Counted from the first letter of the stretch, positions 52,728-62,316 are shown. The stretch is DNA of 64,000 nucleotides from an uncultured Draconibacterium sp. (GCF_963677565.1 NZ_OY781981.1:434001-498000); one strand, 5' to 3'. Notes: generated from the sequence alone by a model not told the origin. Program-made: numbers and translations.

Positions 52728-53534
52728 ATGGGAAAAATAATTTCGTTGGCAAACCAGAAGGGAGGAGTTGGTAAAACAACCACAACAATAAATCTGGCTG
52801 CAAGTTTAGCTGTACTCGAGCAAAAGGTACTGGTGATCGATGCCGATCCACAGGCCAATGCAACATCGGGATTAGGTTTTGATTTGCGCAATGTACAATC
52901 AAGCATTTACGAATGTATTGTAAATGAAATTGAAGCAGAAAAAGCCGTTTTACATACTGATATTGAAAACCTGGATATAATTCCTTCTCATATTGATTTG
53001 GTGGGAGCAGAAATTGAAATGCTGAACTTGCCCAACCGCGAAAAGGTACTGAAAGGTGCGCTGGAATCGGTGAAAGATAAATACGATTTCATTTTTATCG
53101 ACTGTTCTCCATCGCTGGGATTGATTACAGTTAATGCATTAACAGCGTCTGACTCTGTTATTATTCCGGTTCAATGCGAATATTTTGCATTGGAAGGACT
53201 TGGCAAACTGTTGAATACAATTAAAATTATACAGAACCGCCTGAACCCAGAACTGGAAATAGAAGGATTTTTGCTCACAATGTACGACGGCCGTTTAAAC
53301 CTGTCGAACCAGGTTTACGAAGAGGTGAAACATCATTTTCAGGAAATGGTTTTCGATACTGTAATACAGCGTAACATAAAACTTAGTGAAGCACCAAGTT
53401 ACGGCAAACCGGTAGTATTATACGATGCCAGCTCAAAAGGAGCAATAAATCACATGAACCTGGCGCGCGAAATTTTGCAGCGCAATGCCATGACTCAAAT
53501 GTCGCAGGGAAACGACAATGTTGTTATAAATTAA
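52728..53534 (+). CDS. parA: Chromosome-partitioning ATPase ParA
   Basis: This 268-residue ParA/Soj ATPase has the deviant Walker A KGGVGKTTTTINLAASLA at residues 11-28, DADPQANATSGLG and Walker B FIFIDCSPSLG. With ParB it moves replicated origins apart. The parB gene follows after 17 bases. Confidence 0.97.
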   Translation: MGKIISLANQKGGVGKTTTTINLAASLAVLEQKVLVIDADPQANATSGLGFDLRNVQSSIYECIVNEIEAEKAVLHTDIENLDIIPSHIDLVGAEIEMLNLPNREKVLKGALESVKDKYDFIFIDCSPSLGLITVNALTASDSVIIPVQCEYFALEGLGKLLNTIKIIQNRLNPELEIEGFLLTMYDGRLNLSNQVYEEVKHHFQEMVFDTVIQRNIKLSEAPSYGKPVVLYDASSKGAINHMNLAREILQRNAMTQMSQGNDNVVIN

Positions 53535-53551
53535 ACACCCTTAAGTAAGCT

Positions 53552-54418
53552 ATGATGGCAAAAAGGAATGCCCTTGGAAGAGGATTAGGCGCACTGATTG
53601 ACGATGCAGAAAAAATGCAGCAAGGCGCCGGATTAGATGAAATTGAATTAAGCAAAATTGAAGCAAATCCTTTTCAACCCCGTTCTAAGTTTGATGACGA
53701 AGCACTGGCCGAACTTTCCGCTTCTATAAAAGAAATAGGATTGATACAACCTATTACCTTACGTAAAGTTGGCGACGACAAATACCAGATTATTGCCGGC
53801 GAGCGTCGTTTCAGAGCATCGCAACTGGCCGGGCTGAACAAGATTCCGGCATACGTTCGCAAAGCCAAAGACGACGGCATGCTGGAAATGGCATTGGTGG
53901 AAAACATTCAGCGCGAAGACCTTGATGCTATCGAAATTGCACTGAGTTACCAGCGCCTGATGGACGAACTGGAATATACTCAGGAGGAATTAAGTGGTCG
54001 TGTTGGGAAAAAACGCTCAACAATTGCAAACTATCTTCGCCTTTTACGCCTTCCGGCCATTGTTCAAAAAGGATTGATTGACAAGGAAATTTCAATGGGA
54101 CATGCGCGGGCCATCATCAATATAGAGGATGCCGATACGCAAATCATGATTTTCGAGCAAATTATTAAACATGGCTTATCGGTTCGGAAAGTTGAAGAGG
54201 TTGTTCGCGATTTAAATTCTACCGACGAGAAAACCACTGAAACGATAAAACGTAAGTTCCCAAAGGAATTTCAAATTGTAAAAACGCAACTCGATAAAAT
54301 TTTCAGCAGGCGCATCGATTTTTCGATGAATGACAAAGGCAAAGGTAAAATTACTATTCCTTTTAAATCGCAAGCCGATCTGGAACGAATTGTTAAAATA
54401 ATTGAAAATCAAAAATAA
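53552..54418 (+). CDS. parB: Chromosome-partitioning protein ParB
   Basis: This 288-residue ParB/Spo0J protein has the CTPase and parS-binding core: ANPFQPRSKFDDEALAELSASIKEIGLIQPITLR, IIAGERRFRASQLAGL, LVENIQREDLDAIE, and the helix-turn-helix ELSGRVGKKRSTIANYLRLLRLP. It starts at ATG 53552; the second ATG at 53555 is equally possible. No parS-like CACGTG palindrome matching the usual consensus was seen nearby. Confidence 0.97.
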   Translation: MMAKRNALGRGLGALIDDAEKMQQGAGLDEIELSKIEANPFQPRSKFDDEALAELSASIKEIGLIQPITLRKVGDDKYQIIAGERRFRASQLAGLNKIPAYVRKAKDDGMLEMALVENIQREDLDAIEIALSYQRLMDELEYTQEELSGRVGKKRSTIANYLRLLRLPAIVQKGLIDKEISMGHARAIINIEDADTQIMIFEQIIKHGLSVRKVEEVVRDLNSTDEKTTETIKRKFPKEFQIVKTQLDKIFSRRIDFSMNDKGKGKITIPFKSQADLERIVKIIENQK

Positions 54419-54453
54419 ACCTTAAGGATCACACAAATACTAAGGGTATTTTC

Positions 54454-54461
54454 TATTTTTG
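54454..54461 (+). promoter_or_regulatory. -7 promoter element for the DUF5683 gene
   Basis: TATTTTTG fits TAnnTTTG. It covers the TTG at 54459, which is therefore unlikely to be the translation start. Confidence 0.4.
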
Positions 54462-54476
54462 CGCAAAATTATTAGT

Positions 54477-55097
54477 GTGATTAAACGCGATTTTTTTTCA
54501 AAAATATTGCTTATTGTACTTTCACTGTTTTTCAGCTTTTCGTTATTCGGACAAACTGCTGAGCAGGATTCTGTTATTGTTGCCAAGGCAAACGTAGAAG
54601 AAAAGGTAGAACATTCACCCAAAAAGGCAACCATATATTCTGCTGTTCTTCCGGGTTTAGGACAGGCATACAACAAAAAATACTGGAAGATACCTTTGAT
54701 TTACGCCGGCTTCGGAACCATTGGTTATTTTATTCACTGGAATAACGACAACTACAAAATTCTAAGGCAGGCATACAGCGACCTGACTGACGGAAATGAT
54801 GAAACTGATTCGTACAAAGATCTTGAAGGCGCAGAATATTACGATCTGAATAATCCAACTGATTTTAATAATTTTAAAACCGGTTTAAGCAAGCAACAAA
54901 GCTATTACCGGCGAAATCGTGATTTACTGATTATAAGTATGGTTGGGTTTTATGGGTTAAACATTATCGACGCCAGTGTAGATGCACATTTATTTGATTT
55001 TGACATTAGTGAAGACCTGACATTTAACTGGCAACCTGCAGTGCAATACAAAAATACCCAATACGTTTATGGAGTAAGTTGCACTTTTACATTTTAA
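54477..55097 (+). CDS. DUF5683-family membrane protein
   Basis: This protein is about 206 residues from GTG 54477; an in-frame TTG at 54459 sits inside the predicted -7 promoter. It has an N-terminal hydrophobic signal (LIVLSLFFSFSLFGQ), then ATIYSAVLPGLGQAYNKKYWKIPLIYAGFGTIGYFIHWNNDNY, the DUF5683 block, and a second helix LLIISMVGFYGLNIIDASVDAHLFDFD. It is co-directional with parAB, an arrangement typical of the phylum. Function unknown. Confidence 0.75.
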   Translation: MIKRDFFSKILLIVLSLFFSFSLFGQTAEQDSVIVAKANVEEKVEHSPKKATIYSAVLPGLGQAYNKKYWKIPLIYAGFGTIGYFIHWNNDNYKILRQAYSDLTDGNDETDSYKDLEGAEYYDLNNPTDFNNFKTGLSKQQSYYRRNRDLLIISMVGFYGLNIIDASVDAHLFDFDISEDLTFNWQPAVQYKNTQYVYGVSCTFTF

Positions 55098-55190
55098 AAT
55101 GAAACAAGCCTTCTTAATTGCTTTTTTATACTCAGGTACCTAACAATGTGAGTTACATGAGTCACCATTAAAACAAACAATTTTCGACGA

Positions 55191-56777
55191 ATGAAATACA
55201 TTACCATTTATATAATTTCGATTTTATTTTTTACGAATGTACTGGCGCAGGAAGCTGACACTGCTCTTACATTAGACGACCTAAAACTTGAGGCAGATAC
55301 TATCGGTTTTAACGAATTGGATATTGACGACATGCTGAACAATGTCTTTTCAGAAAAGATGGACAGCATGATGAGCTCGTGGGATATTCAGAACCGGTTT
55401 AACTTCGACAATTCGGAGGTAAGAACACTTAATTTCCCAAAAGACCTGCCCGATTCGGTTTACATCAAGCGTTTAAAAGAAATTGAGCAGGTTGTAGACC
55501 TGTCTTACAACAAAGTGGTTAACAACTACATTAAAATGTATACCGAAAAGCGTCGCGACCTGGTTGAAGTTATGCTTGGATTATCGGCTTACTACTTTCC
55601 TATTTTTGAGGAAACGCTTGATAAGTACGACATGCCACTCGAGATAAAATACCTGGCTATTATTGAGTCGGCGCTAAATCCAACGGCACGCTCGCGGGTT
55701 GGCGCAAATGGTTTGTGGCAATTTATGTATGGCACTGCCCGAAACATGAAACTGGAGATTACATCGTTTGTTGATGAGCGCCGCGACCCAATAAAAGCTA
55801 CCGATGCTGCGGCACGCTATCTTTCAAAACTTCATGACATTTATGGCGATTGGCATTTGGCCATTGCAGCCTACAACTGTGGTCCCGGAAACGTAAACCG
55901 TGCCATCCGCCGCTCGGGAGGCAAAAGAAATTACTGGGAGATATATTATCGCCTGCCACGCGAAACAAGAGGTTATGTGCCGGCTTTTATTGCAGCAACT
56001 TACACCTTTGAATATTATAAGGAACACAACCTTGTTCCTCGCTACCCCGAGATTGAACTTTCAGTTGACACCGTGATGGTGAACGACTACCTGCATTTTG
56101 ATCAGGTAAGCGCCAAATTAGATATCGAAAAGGAACAACTGCGGGCACTTAATCCCATGTACCGCCGCGATGTAATTCCGGCAAAAGAGAGCAAACCTTA
56201 TCCACTGGTTTTGCCCAACGATGTGATTCTTGATTTTGTAGATCTCGATACCTCCATTTTTGCTTTCGAGCGTGATAAATATTTCCCCGATAATACGTTA
56301 ATGGATCCGACAACCAGCAACAGCAGTTATTTTACGCCTGTTGACATTAAAGGAAAAGCAAAGGTTGTTTACACCGTTAAAGCAGGCGACAACGTTGGTT
56401 TTATCTCTTCGTGGTTTCATGTGCGTGCTTCCGATTTACGTTACTGGAACAACATTCGCCGCGATATGATTCGCGTGGGGCAAAAACTGGCAATTTACGT
56501 GCCTGAAAAAGAGAAGGAAAAGTACGAGCAGGTTACCAACATGAGTTTCGCTCAAAAACAGGCATCAATTGGCAAATCGTCAACAACAACAACACGTGAG
56601 ACAAAACCACTTGATCCGAACTACGAATATTACACCGTACGCAAAGGCGATACCTTGTGGGATATTGCTCAAAAGTATGCTGGAATTTCGGCTGATGAGA
56701 TTATGCGCTTAAACGAGTTGAAAAACGACCGCGGTTTGTATATCGGGCAGAAATTAAAAATTAAAAGAAAAGGCTGA
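55191..56777 (+). CDS. mltD: Membrane-bound lytic transglycosylase D-like
   Basis: This 528-residue protein has a signal peptide (IISILFFTNVLAQ) and an SLT-type lysozyme domain (about 150-280): YLAIIESALNPTARSRVGANGLWQFMYGTARNMKL with the catalytic Glu, then AIAAYNCGPGNVNRAIR. Two LysM repeats follow: VYTVKAGDNVGFISSWFHV (about 395-440) and YYTVRKGDTLWDIAQKY (482-527). It cuts peptidoglycan glycan strands. Confidence 0.92.
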   Translation: MKYITIYIISILFFTNVLAQEADTALTLDDLKLEADTIGFNELDIDDMLNNVFSEKMDSMMSSWDIQNRFNFDNSEVRTLNFPKDLPDSVYIKRLKEIEQVVDLSYNKVVNNYIKMYTEKRRDLVEVMLGLSAYYFPIFEETLDKYDMPLEIKYLAIIESALNPTARSRVGANGLWQFMYGTARNMKLEITSFVDERRDPIKATDAAARYLSKLHDIYGDWHLAIAAYNCGPGNVNRAIRRSGGKRNYWEIYYRLPRETRGYVPAFIAATYTFEYYKEHNLVPRYPEIELSVDTVMVNDYLHFDQVSAKLDIEKEQLRALNPMYRRDVIPAKESKPYPLVLPNDVILDFVDLDTSIFAFERDKYFPDNTLMDPTTSNSSYFTPVDIKGKAKVVYTVKAGDNVGFISSWFHVRASDLRYWNNIRRDMIRVGQKLAIYVPEKEKEKYEQVTNMSFAQKQASIGKSSTTTTRETKPLDPNYEYYTVRKGDTLWDIAQKYAGISADEIMRLNELKNDRGLYIGQKLKIKRKG

Positions 56778-56783
56778 TCCTAA

Positions 56784-57365
56784 CTATTGCTGATTGGATA
56801 ATTGTTTATTTTTCTTCATACGTTTAGGTCCGTACCACAACCAAAATCCGGTTATACTAAACATTAGCAGTGCCAATCCAGTGATGCTTGAATAAACAAG
56901 TTTCAATCCACCATCGGTGCGAAACCAGTGATCCAGAACAGATCCATCGTGAACGTTTTCGATTAAATCCGACCACCGGCGTTCAATCTGCAAAAGTTCT
57001 CCTGTGGCACCGTCTAACTGAATTCCCCAATAACCTTCTTCAAACACAAATTTCACCATTCCCTTATTCTGACGAACATCTATTCGATCCAGTTCGGGTA
57101 TCCTCGTTGCAGAAATGGAGTCGTGATAAACCTGAAACGCAATGGTATTCAAACTATCGATTGGCAACCAGTCGCGGAGTTCTGTTGATGTTCCGGTACT
57201 TGAATTCGCCTGAATAATTCCGCCACTATTTTTTTTCCATCCCAGTAATAATCCGGAAAGCGACATAAAAACAAATGCAACAAACAAAATCACCCCTGTT
57301 ATCCGGTGTATCTTTCTAATATTTCGGAGAAAATGTGCCTGTTTATTTGTTCCATTTTTGGTCAT
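56784..57365 (-). CDS. PepSY-associated membrane protein
   Basis: This 193-residue protein has two membrane helices: one near the start (RKIHRITGVILFVAFVFMSLSGLLLGWKK) and one near the end (LVYSSITGLALLMFSITGFWLWYGPKRMKK). A periplasmic PepSY-like part lies between them. The layout resembles PepSY_TM proteins linked to siderophore or copper handling. The His in RKIHR and the terminal basic cluster are typical. No neighbour gives a function. Confidence 0.75.
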   Translation of the reverse strand: MTKNGTNKQAHFLRNIRKIHRITGVILFVAFVFMSLSGLLLGWKKNSGGIIQANSSTGTSTELRDWLPIDSLNTIAFQVYHDSISATRIPELDRIDVRQNKGMVKFVFEEGYWGIQLDGATGELLQIERRWSDLIENVHDGSVLDHWFRTDGGLKLVYSSITGLALLMFSITGFWLWYGPKRMKKNKQLSNQQ

Positions 57366-57451
57366 AAAAAGATCAGCTTTTTAAGTTTTTGATGAAAGAA
57401 AATTCATTTGATTTATGGGGGGAAGCGATACAAATTGAAGACATATTTACA

Positions 57452-58246
57452 CTACTGAATATTTATCTTTTCTCCAAGCGATTTTACTTCCTGCTCTAAT
57501 TTGTTGCGCTTTTTAATCGCTTTTGATAAAGCCAAAGCATCGCGAACGGCTTCTTTATCGTAGGTTTCAAGAATAATATAATAGTATTCGTTACCCAGAA
57601 AAACGGCTTTCAGGTTGCGGTCGACATTATTCGCGATGAATTCAATCACACCATTGTCTTTCCCGTTTCTGTAGGATACCTTTTCCCATTTTGCTTCCAT
57701 AAAATCGCTTCGGTGGTTATCGGGTGTACCTATTGGAATCTTCTCCGTTTTTGCATCGTCGCCACTGTCGTAAACGCGAAGCCCTGTGTGGTCAAGCCAG
57801 TTTCCGCCATGATAATTGCTGCTCAAATACAGCTCGCCACGTTCATCCAAATGCACTTGAATATACGAGCGGTCCCATGCACGTTTAAACGTTTGACGCT
57901 TGTGAATGTACTGGGTATATCGATCGAATTCTGTCTTTTCTTTTACAAAAGATTTTTCAAGTTCGGCAACCTGCAATTTTACAGAATCCAATTCTGCTTC
58001 TTTACGCTGCATCACCTCTAAACGTACTTCCTGCAAAAGATTTTTTGCCGCATTGGCTGAATATACAGCTTCCGGATAGAGTTTTGCAATGCTATCCAAT
58101 TGATTAATGGCTGCCGCTGTATCATTTTTTACCAGCAGGTTTTTTGCCAGATCAATTTTTACACGTGCCTTATCTTCATCCGACGGGCCGCACGAAACAA
58201 AAATAATTAGTACTAAAAGTAACAGGTATTGAACAGAAATCTTCAT
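57452..58246 (-). CDS. Lipoprotein with coiled coil, function unknown
   Basis: This 264-residue protein starts at ATG 58246, where a lipoprotein signal begins (lipobox FVSC). An upstream in-frame ATG at 58330 adds residues ahead of the signal. It has a predicted coiled coil at about 70-105 (EVRLEVMQRKEAELDSVKLQVAELEKSFVKEK) and a C-terminal helix KRNKLEQEVKSLGEKI. The middle (WDRSYIQVHLDERGELYLSSNYHGGNWLDHTGLRVY) is beta-rich and unrecognised. It is divergent from the RNA methyltransferase gene, with a -7 box (TACTTTTG, complement of 58262-58269). Confidence 0.7.
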   Translation of the reverse strand: MKISVQYLLLLVLIIFVSCGPSDEDKARVKIDLAKNLLVKNDTAAAINQLDSIAKLYPEAVYSANAAKNLLQEVRLEVMQRKEAELDSVKLQVAELEKSFVKEKTEFDRYTQYIHKRQTFKRAWDRSYIQVHLDERGELYLSSNYHGGNWLDHTGLRVYDSGDDAKTEKIPIGTPDNHRSDFMEAKWEKVSYRNGKDNGVIEFIANNVDRNLKAVFLGNEYYYIILETYDKEAVRDALALSKAIKKRNKLEQEVKSLGEKINIQ

Positions 58247-58319
58247 CTTTAATCTTTTGTACAAAAGTAGTATTTTAATAGTATTAACAATAGTAACGAA
58301 GAAAAGCCGGTTTATTATC

Positions 58320-58835
58320 ATGAACACCAATTCTGTAGCATTTTTTAATTCAAATGAAGTTGAAAAATTTCCCGAAACCTGTGCAATAATAATTGCTGCT
58401 TGGCACTTGTCGAATGCTGAAAATATTGGAAAAATTATTCGGCTGGCTCACAACCTGGGAGCCACTGAAGCTTTGTTTGTAAGAGGAATCCAAAATCACC
58501 GGGAATCGAAGATTAAAAAAACAGCCGGATTTTCGTACGATCAGATGAATTGGCGTTTTATAACAGAAAACGATTTTTTGCAGCTACTGGAGGCCGGTTA
58601 TCAACTTACGATACTTGAGACCTGTGACGGAGCCAGAAATATTTATCACGAAAAATTACCCCAAAAAACAATACTGCTTGCCGGAAGCGAATCGCATGGC
58701 CTCCCTGAAAATATTATAAAAATAGCTGCCAAAAGTGTTTACATTCCCATGCCCGGAGGCTGTAAATCACTGAATATTTCCAATGCACTGTCGGTTGCTG
58801 CCTTTGAATGGTACCGCCAACAAACTTGTGATTAA
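58320..58835 (+). CDS. SpoU/TrmH-family RNA 2'-O-methyltransferase
   Basis: This 171-residue SPOUT methyltransferase from ATG 58320 has NAENIGKIIRLAHNLGATEALFV, the SAM-site motif LLAGSESHGLPENII and the C-terminal knot IPMPGGCKSLNISNALSVAAFEW. It 2'-O-methylates a tRNA or rRNA position that cannot be assigned here. Starts upstream of 58320 would overlap the divergent lipoprotein's promoter. Confidence 0.85.
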   Translation: MNTNSVAFFNSNEVEKFPETCAIIIAAWHLSNAENIGKIIRLAHNLGATEALFVRGIQNHRESKIKKTAGFSYDQMNWRFITENDFLQLLEAGYQLTILETCDGARNIYHEKLPQKTILLAGSESHGLPENIIKIAAKSVYIPMPGGCKSLNISNALSVAAFEWYRQQTCD

Positions 58836-58950
58836 TACTTTCGTTTAAATCTGATCTATATGCTTTCATTTTACAAAATTGATTTAACCCCAAATTAAGG
58901 CTCAGAATTATAGATTTTTTCTATCTTTAAAACAAAAATCGACTTACGCC

Positions 58951-59892
58951 ATGATTACCCTAACCCAGTTGGAGTATATAGTTGCCGTTGACACTCATCG
59001 TCATTTTGGCAAAGCTGCAGAGGCATGTTTTATTACACAGCCTACACTTTCCATGCAAATTAAAAAGCTGGAGGAAGACCTGGAGATCATCATTTTCGAC
59101 AGAAGTAAACAACCACTAATTCCAACCGATGTTGGTGCCCGTATAATTGAACAGGCCAGGGTGGTCTTAAAGCAATCGGACGAAATTAACAACATTGTAA
59201 AAGACCATAAGAACCAGGTATCCGGAATGTTGCGAATTGGAATTATTCCAACGCTGGCTCCCTATCTGCTGCCAATTTTTGTGGGAAATTACAAAAAGAA
59301 ATACCCGAACATTTTTATTAAAGTAGTTGAAGCTACCACCGAAAACATCATTAAACTTTTACACAAAGACCTTATTGATGTGGGTATTTTGGTAACTCCA
59401 CTGCACGAAGAAAAGATATTGGAGAAACCGGTTTTTTACGAAGAAATGCTTATTTATGCCAATAGCGGACATAAACTGCATACCCAAAAAGAAATTACGG
59501 TTGAAGACATTGCAACACCGGAAATATGGTTACTTAGCGACGGACATTGTTTCCGCGACCAGGTTGTAAACCTGTGTTCTTACCTGGGAACTACCGATAG
59601 CGAATTACCTTTCCATTTTGAGGCCGGATCGTTGGAAACCCTTATGAACATTGTTGACAGAGAAGGAGGCATTACTTTAATACCGGAATTGGCCAAAGCA
59701 ACCATGTCGCAAAAAAGGGCTTACAATGTCAAGAATTTTACCAACATAAAACCACTTCGGGAAGTTAGCTTGGTTTATTCGCGGCACTTCGCAAAGCATA
59801 AACTAATTAACCTGCTTTGGAAAGAAATCAAAGAATCTGTACCAAAAGAGTTACAGGACGAAAACCGGGGAACCATTGTAGAATGGCGATAA
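58951..59892 (+). CDS. oxyR: Hydrogen peroxide-sensing regulator OxyR
   Basis: This 313-residue LysR-family regulator has an N-terminal helix-turn-helix (MITLTQLEYIVAVDTHRHFGKAAEACFITQPTLSMQIKKLEEDL). The effector domain carries the OxyR redox pair C200 and C209 in LLSDGHCFRDQVVNLCS, which aligns with E. coli C199/C208. It should activate peroxide defence genes; no such target lies in the window. A TATCTTTA box sits at 58922-58929. Confidence 0.94.
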   Translation: MITLTQLEYIVAVDTHRHFGKAAEACFITQPTLSMQIKKLEEDLEIIIFDRSKQPLIPTDVGARIIEQARVVLKQSDEINNIVKDHKNQVSGMLRIGIIPTLAPYLLPIFVGNYKKKYPNIFIKVVEATTENIIKLLHKDLIDVGILVTPLHEEKILEKPVFYEEMLIYANSGHKLHTQKEITVEDIATPEIWLLSDGHCFRDQVVNLCSYLGTTDSELPFHFEAGSLETLMNIVDREGGITLIPELAKATMSQKRAYNVKNFTNIKPLREVSLVYSRHFAKHKLINLLWKEIKESVPKELQDENRGTIVEWR

Positions 59893-59982
59893 TAATCGAA
59901 CGCAATCCACAATATTAATTGTTAAATAAAACTTACTTCCGAATTTTTCTCCCTGAATTTATTGCAGAATAAATTTTTTATA

Positions 59983-59990
59983 TATCTTTG
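59983..59990 (+). promoter_or_regulatory. Promoter of tRNA-Leu
   Basis: TATCTTTG, with TTG at 59962-59964 exactly 18 bases upstream and tRNA position 1 about 11 bases downstream. This is the clearest Bacteroidota-type promoter in the window. Confidence 0.75.
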
Positions 59991-60001
59991 CGCCGCAATT
60001 C

Positions 60002-60083
60002 GCGGATGTGGCGGAATTGGTAGACGCGCTAGACTTAGGATCTAGTGCCTTATGGCGTGGGGGTTCGAGTCCCTTCATCCGCA
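60002..60083 (+). tRNA. tRNA-Leu (anticodon TAG)
   Basis: The 5' acceptor GCGGATG pairs with 3' CATCCGC, followed by discriminator A. The anticodon stem-loop reads CTAGA-CTTAGGA-TCTAG (anticodon TAG), with a long variable arm (TGCCTTATGGCGT) and T-arm GGGGG-TTCGAGT-CCCTT. The class II structure fits leucine. The 3' CCA is not encoded. Confidence 0.95.
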
Positions 60084-60094
60084 CTCAAAAAAAC

Positions 60095-60129
60095 CGCCGA
60101 CCTTAATTAACAAAGGGTTGGCGTTTTTT
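60095..60129 (+). terminator. Terminator after tRNA-Leu
   Basis: CGCCGACC (60095-60102) pairs with GGTTGGCG (60116-60123) through one G.U pair, followed by TTTTTT. Its tail lies 32 bases before the tig start. Confidence 0.85.
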
Positions 60130-60160
60130 GCATTTTAGGGGTATAAAAAAATTTATCATC

Positions 60161-61522
60161 ATGAATATTAATTTAGAAAACATCGACCAGGTTAATGCGG
60201 TAATCAATCTTACCATCGAAAAAACTGACTATGAAAAACAAGTTGCCGATGTTTTAAAAGACTATCGTCAAAAAGCTACAATTCCAGGATTCCGCCCCGG
60301 TAAAGTTCCGGCAGGCCTTATCAAGAAAAGATTTGGAACAGCTGTTTTGGTTGAAGAGGTAAATAAATTGATCTCTCAAAACCTGTCGAAATACATGATT
60401 GATGAAAAACTTCCTGTTCTTGGCGAACCAATGCCAAACGAGGAAAAACAAAAACCAATCGACTGGGAAAAAGATGAGTCGTTTGAGTTTACTTTTGATG
60501 TAGCCTTGGCTCCTGAAGTAAAAGTATCGCTTGACAAACGCAATAAATACACTTACTACAACATTGCCGTTTCTGATGACATGATTCAGCAGCAGGTTGA
60601 CATGGCAGCTTCTCAACTGGGAGAAAATGTTCCAGCCGAGGAAGCGAAAGAAGATAGCACTGTTCGCGGCAACTTTGTACAGCTTGACGCTGAAGGAAAC
60701 GAAGTTGAAGGCGGAATTGCACCTGAAGGAGTACTTTTAGCGGTTGACAAAATCAAAGACGAAGAAATTAAAAACGCATTTGTTGGTTGCAAAAAAGACG
60801 ACATCATCGTTTTCAACCCGGTAAAAGCGTTCGAAAATAACCACGAAGTGGCGCACATGCTTAACATTAAGCATGAAGAAGCCGAAACGCTGGAAAGCGA
60901 TTTCAGATACACTGTAACTGAAATTCTTCAGTTCCAAAAAGCAGAATTGAACGAAGAATTGTTCAAAAAGCTTTATGGTGAAGAAACAGAAATTAAAACG
61001 CTTGACGATTTCAAAGCAAAAATTAAAGAAGACCTGGCCAAAAACCTGGTATTCTCATCTGATCATAAATTTGCATTAGACACACGCGATGCGCTGGTTG
61101 AAAAAACGGATCTGGAAATGCCGGAGGAGTTTTTGAAACGTTGGTTAGTGGCTGTAAACAAAGAATTAACACAGGAGCAAATCGAAAACGAATTCCCTGC
61201 ATTTATTCTTGATTTGAAATGGCAATTGATTAAAGACACGATCGCAAAAGAAAACGAATTGCAGGTTGAAGCGGAAGATGCAGAAGACTTTGCCAAGCAA
61301 ATGGCAGCTGCACAGTTCCAGCAGTACGGAATCCACGATGCCCCAGAGGAGCAGCTGGAATCGTTCGCTAAAATGATGCTTGAAAAACCTGAAGAAAAAG
61401 AACGCATCTACAAAAAATTGTTGGAAGACAAAGTGGTAGAAGTGGTAAAAGAAAAAGTTACTATTCAGGAAGAAGAAGTATCGCAGGAAAAATTCAACGA
61501 AATGATGCAGGCAAACCAATAG
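60161..61522 (+). CDS. tig: Trigger factor
   Basis: Ribosome-bound chaperone. The 453-residue protein from ATG 60161 (MNINLENIDQVNAVINLTIEK) has the ribosome-binding signature FRPGKVPAGLIKKRFG and the PPIase domain (about 150-245). A long helical C-terminal arm runs to QEKFNEMMQ. ATG 60128 lies within the preceding terminator tail and was not used. It is followed by clpP and clpX, the usual tig-clpP-clpX order, with its own clpP promoter in between. Confidence 0.95.
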   Translation: MNINLENIDQVNAVINLTIEKTDYEKQVADVLKDYRQKATIPGFRPGKVPAGLIKKRFGTAVLVEEVNKLISQNLSKYMIDEKLPVLGEPMPNEEKQKPIDWEKDESFEFTFDVALAPEVKVSLDKRNKYTYYNIAVSDDMIQQQVDMAASQLGENVPAEEAKEDSTVRGNFVQLDAEGNEVEGGIAPEGVLLAVDKIKDEEIKNAFVGCKKDDIIVFNPVKAFENNHEVAHMLNIKHEEAETLESDFRYTVTEILQFQKAELNEELFKKLYGEETEIKTLDDFKAKIKEDLAKNLVFSSDHKFALDTRDALVEKTDLEMPEEFLKRWLVAVNKELTQEQIENEFPAFILDLKWQLIKDTIAKENELQVEAEDAEDFAKQMAAAQFQQYGIHDAPEEQLESFAKMMLEKPEEKERIYKKLLEDKVVEVVKEKVTIQEEEVSQEKFNEMMQANQ

Positions 61523-61577
61523 CGCTTGCAATCATCTGAAAATATTTTGCTGAGTGTTTCAGCATTAATCTTTTTTA

Positions 61578-61585
61578 TAACTTTG
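61578..61585 (+). promoter_or_regulatory. -7 promoter element for clpPX
   Basis: TAACTTTG fits TAnnTTTG. TTT at 61557-61559 lies 18 bases upstream. The clpP start is 57 bases downstream, so clpPX can be transcribed apart from tig. Confidence 0.5.
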
Positions 61586-61641
61586 TGAATCGTAAATAAA
61601 CGTATTTGCAAAGTTATTTTTTTTACAAGCACTTATAAAAA

Positions 61642-62316
61642 ATGGACAACAACGAATTTAGAAAATACGCAACTAAGCATGCTGGCATCAGCAGCTTAAC
61701 AATGGATAGATTTGCATCAGCATATGGCAATTATATTTCGCCAACAATTATCGAAGAGCGCCAGTTAAACGTGGCATCAATGGACGTGTTCTCGCGTTTG
61801 ATGATGGACCGTATTATTTTCCTTGGCGTACCAATCGACGATACAGTGGCAAACATTATTCAGGCACAACTGCTGTTCCTCGAGTCGACTGATCCGTCGA
61901 AAGACATTCAGATCTATTTCAACTCGCCCGGAGGTTCTGTTTATGCCGGTTTAGGCATTTACGATACCATGCAATACATTTCGGCCGATGTTGCAACTAT
62001 CTGTACCGGCATGGCAGCTTCAATGGCAGCCGTGTTGATGACTGCCGGACAGAAAGGAAAACGTTCGGCATTAACACATTCCCGAATAATGATCCACCAA
62101 CCAATGGGAGGTGCTCAGGGACAAGCTTCTGATATTGAAATTACAGCTCGCGAGATTCTGAAGATCAAGAAAGAATTGTACAGTATCATTGCTAACCACT
62201 CGGGACAAACTTTAGAACAAATTGAAAAAGACTCTGATCGAGATTACTGGATGACTGCACAGGAAGCAGTTGAATATGGTATGATTGATGAAATTTTAGT
62301 TCGAAATAACAAGTAA
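61642..62316 (+). CDS. clpP: ATP-dependent Clp protease proteolytic subunit
   Basis: This 224-residue serine protease has the family blocks YFNSPGGSVYAGLGIYDTMQYI, S127 in CTGMAASMAA and H152 in RIMIHQPMGGAQG; the catalytic Asp lies further on. It forms barrels with ClpX. Its stop overlaps the clpX start by one base (TAATG). Confidence 0.97.
   Translation: MDNNEFRKYATKHAGISSLTMDRFASAYGNYISPTIIEERQLNVASMDVFSRLMMDRIIFLGVPIDDTVANIIQAQLLFLESTDPSKDIQIYFNSPGGSVYAGLGIYDTMQYISADVATICTGMAASMAAVLMTAGQKGKRSALTHSRIMIHQPMGGAQGQASDIEITAREILKIKKELYSIIANHSGQTLEQIEKDSDRDYWMTAQEAVEYGMIDEILVRNNK

Noticed and set aside
52600..54500. parS site near parAB
   Set aside because: No sequence matching the TGTTTCACGTGAAACA consensus was seen. 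CACGTG near 18775 and 26625 lacks the outer bases and lies in coding sequence.
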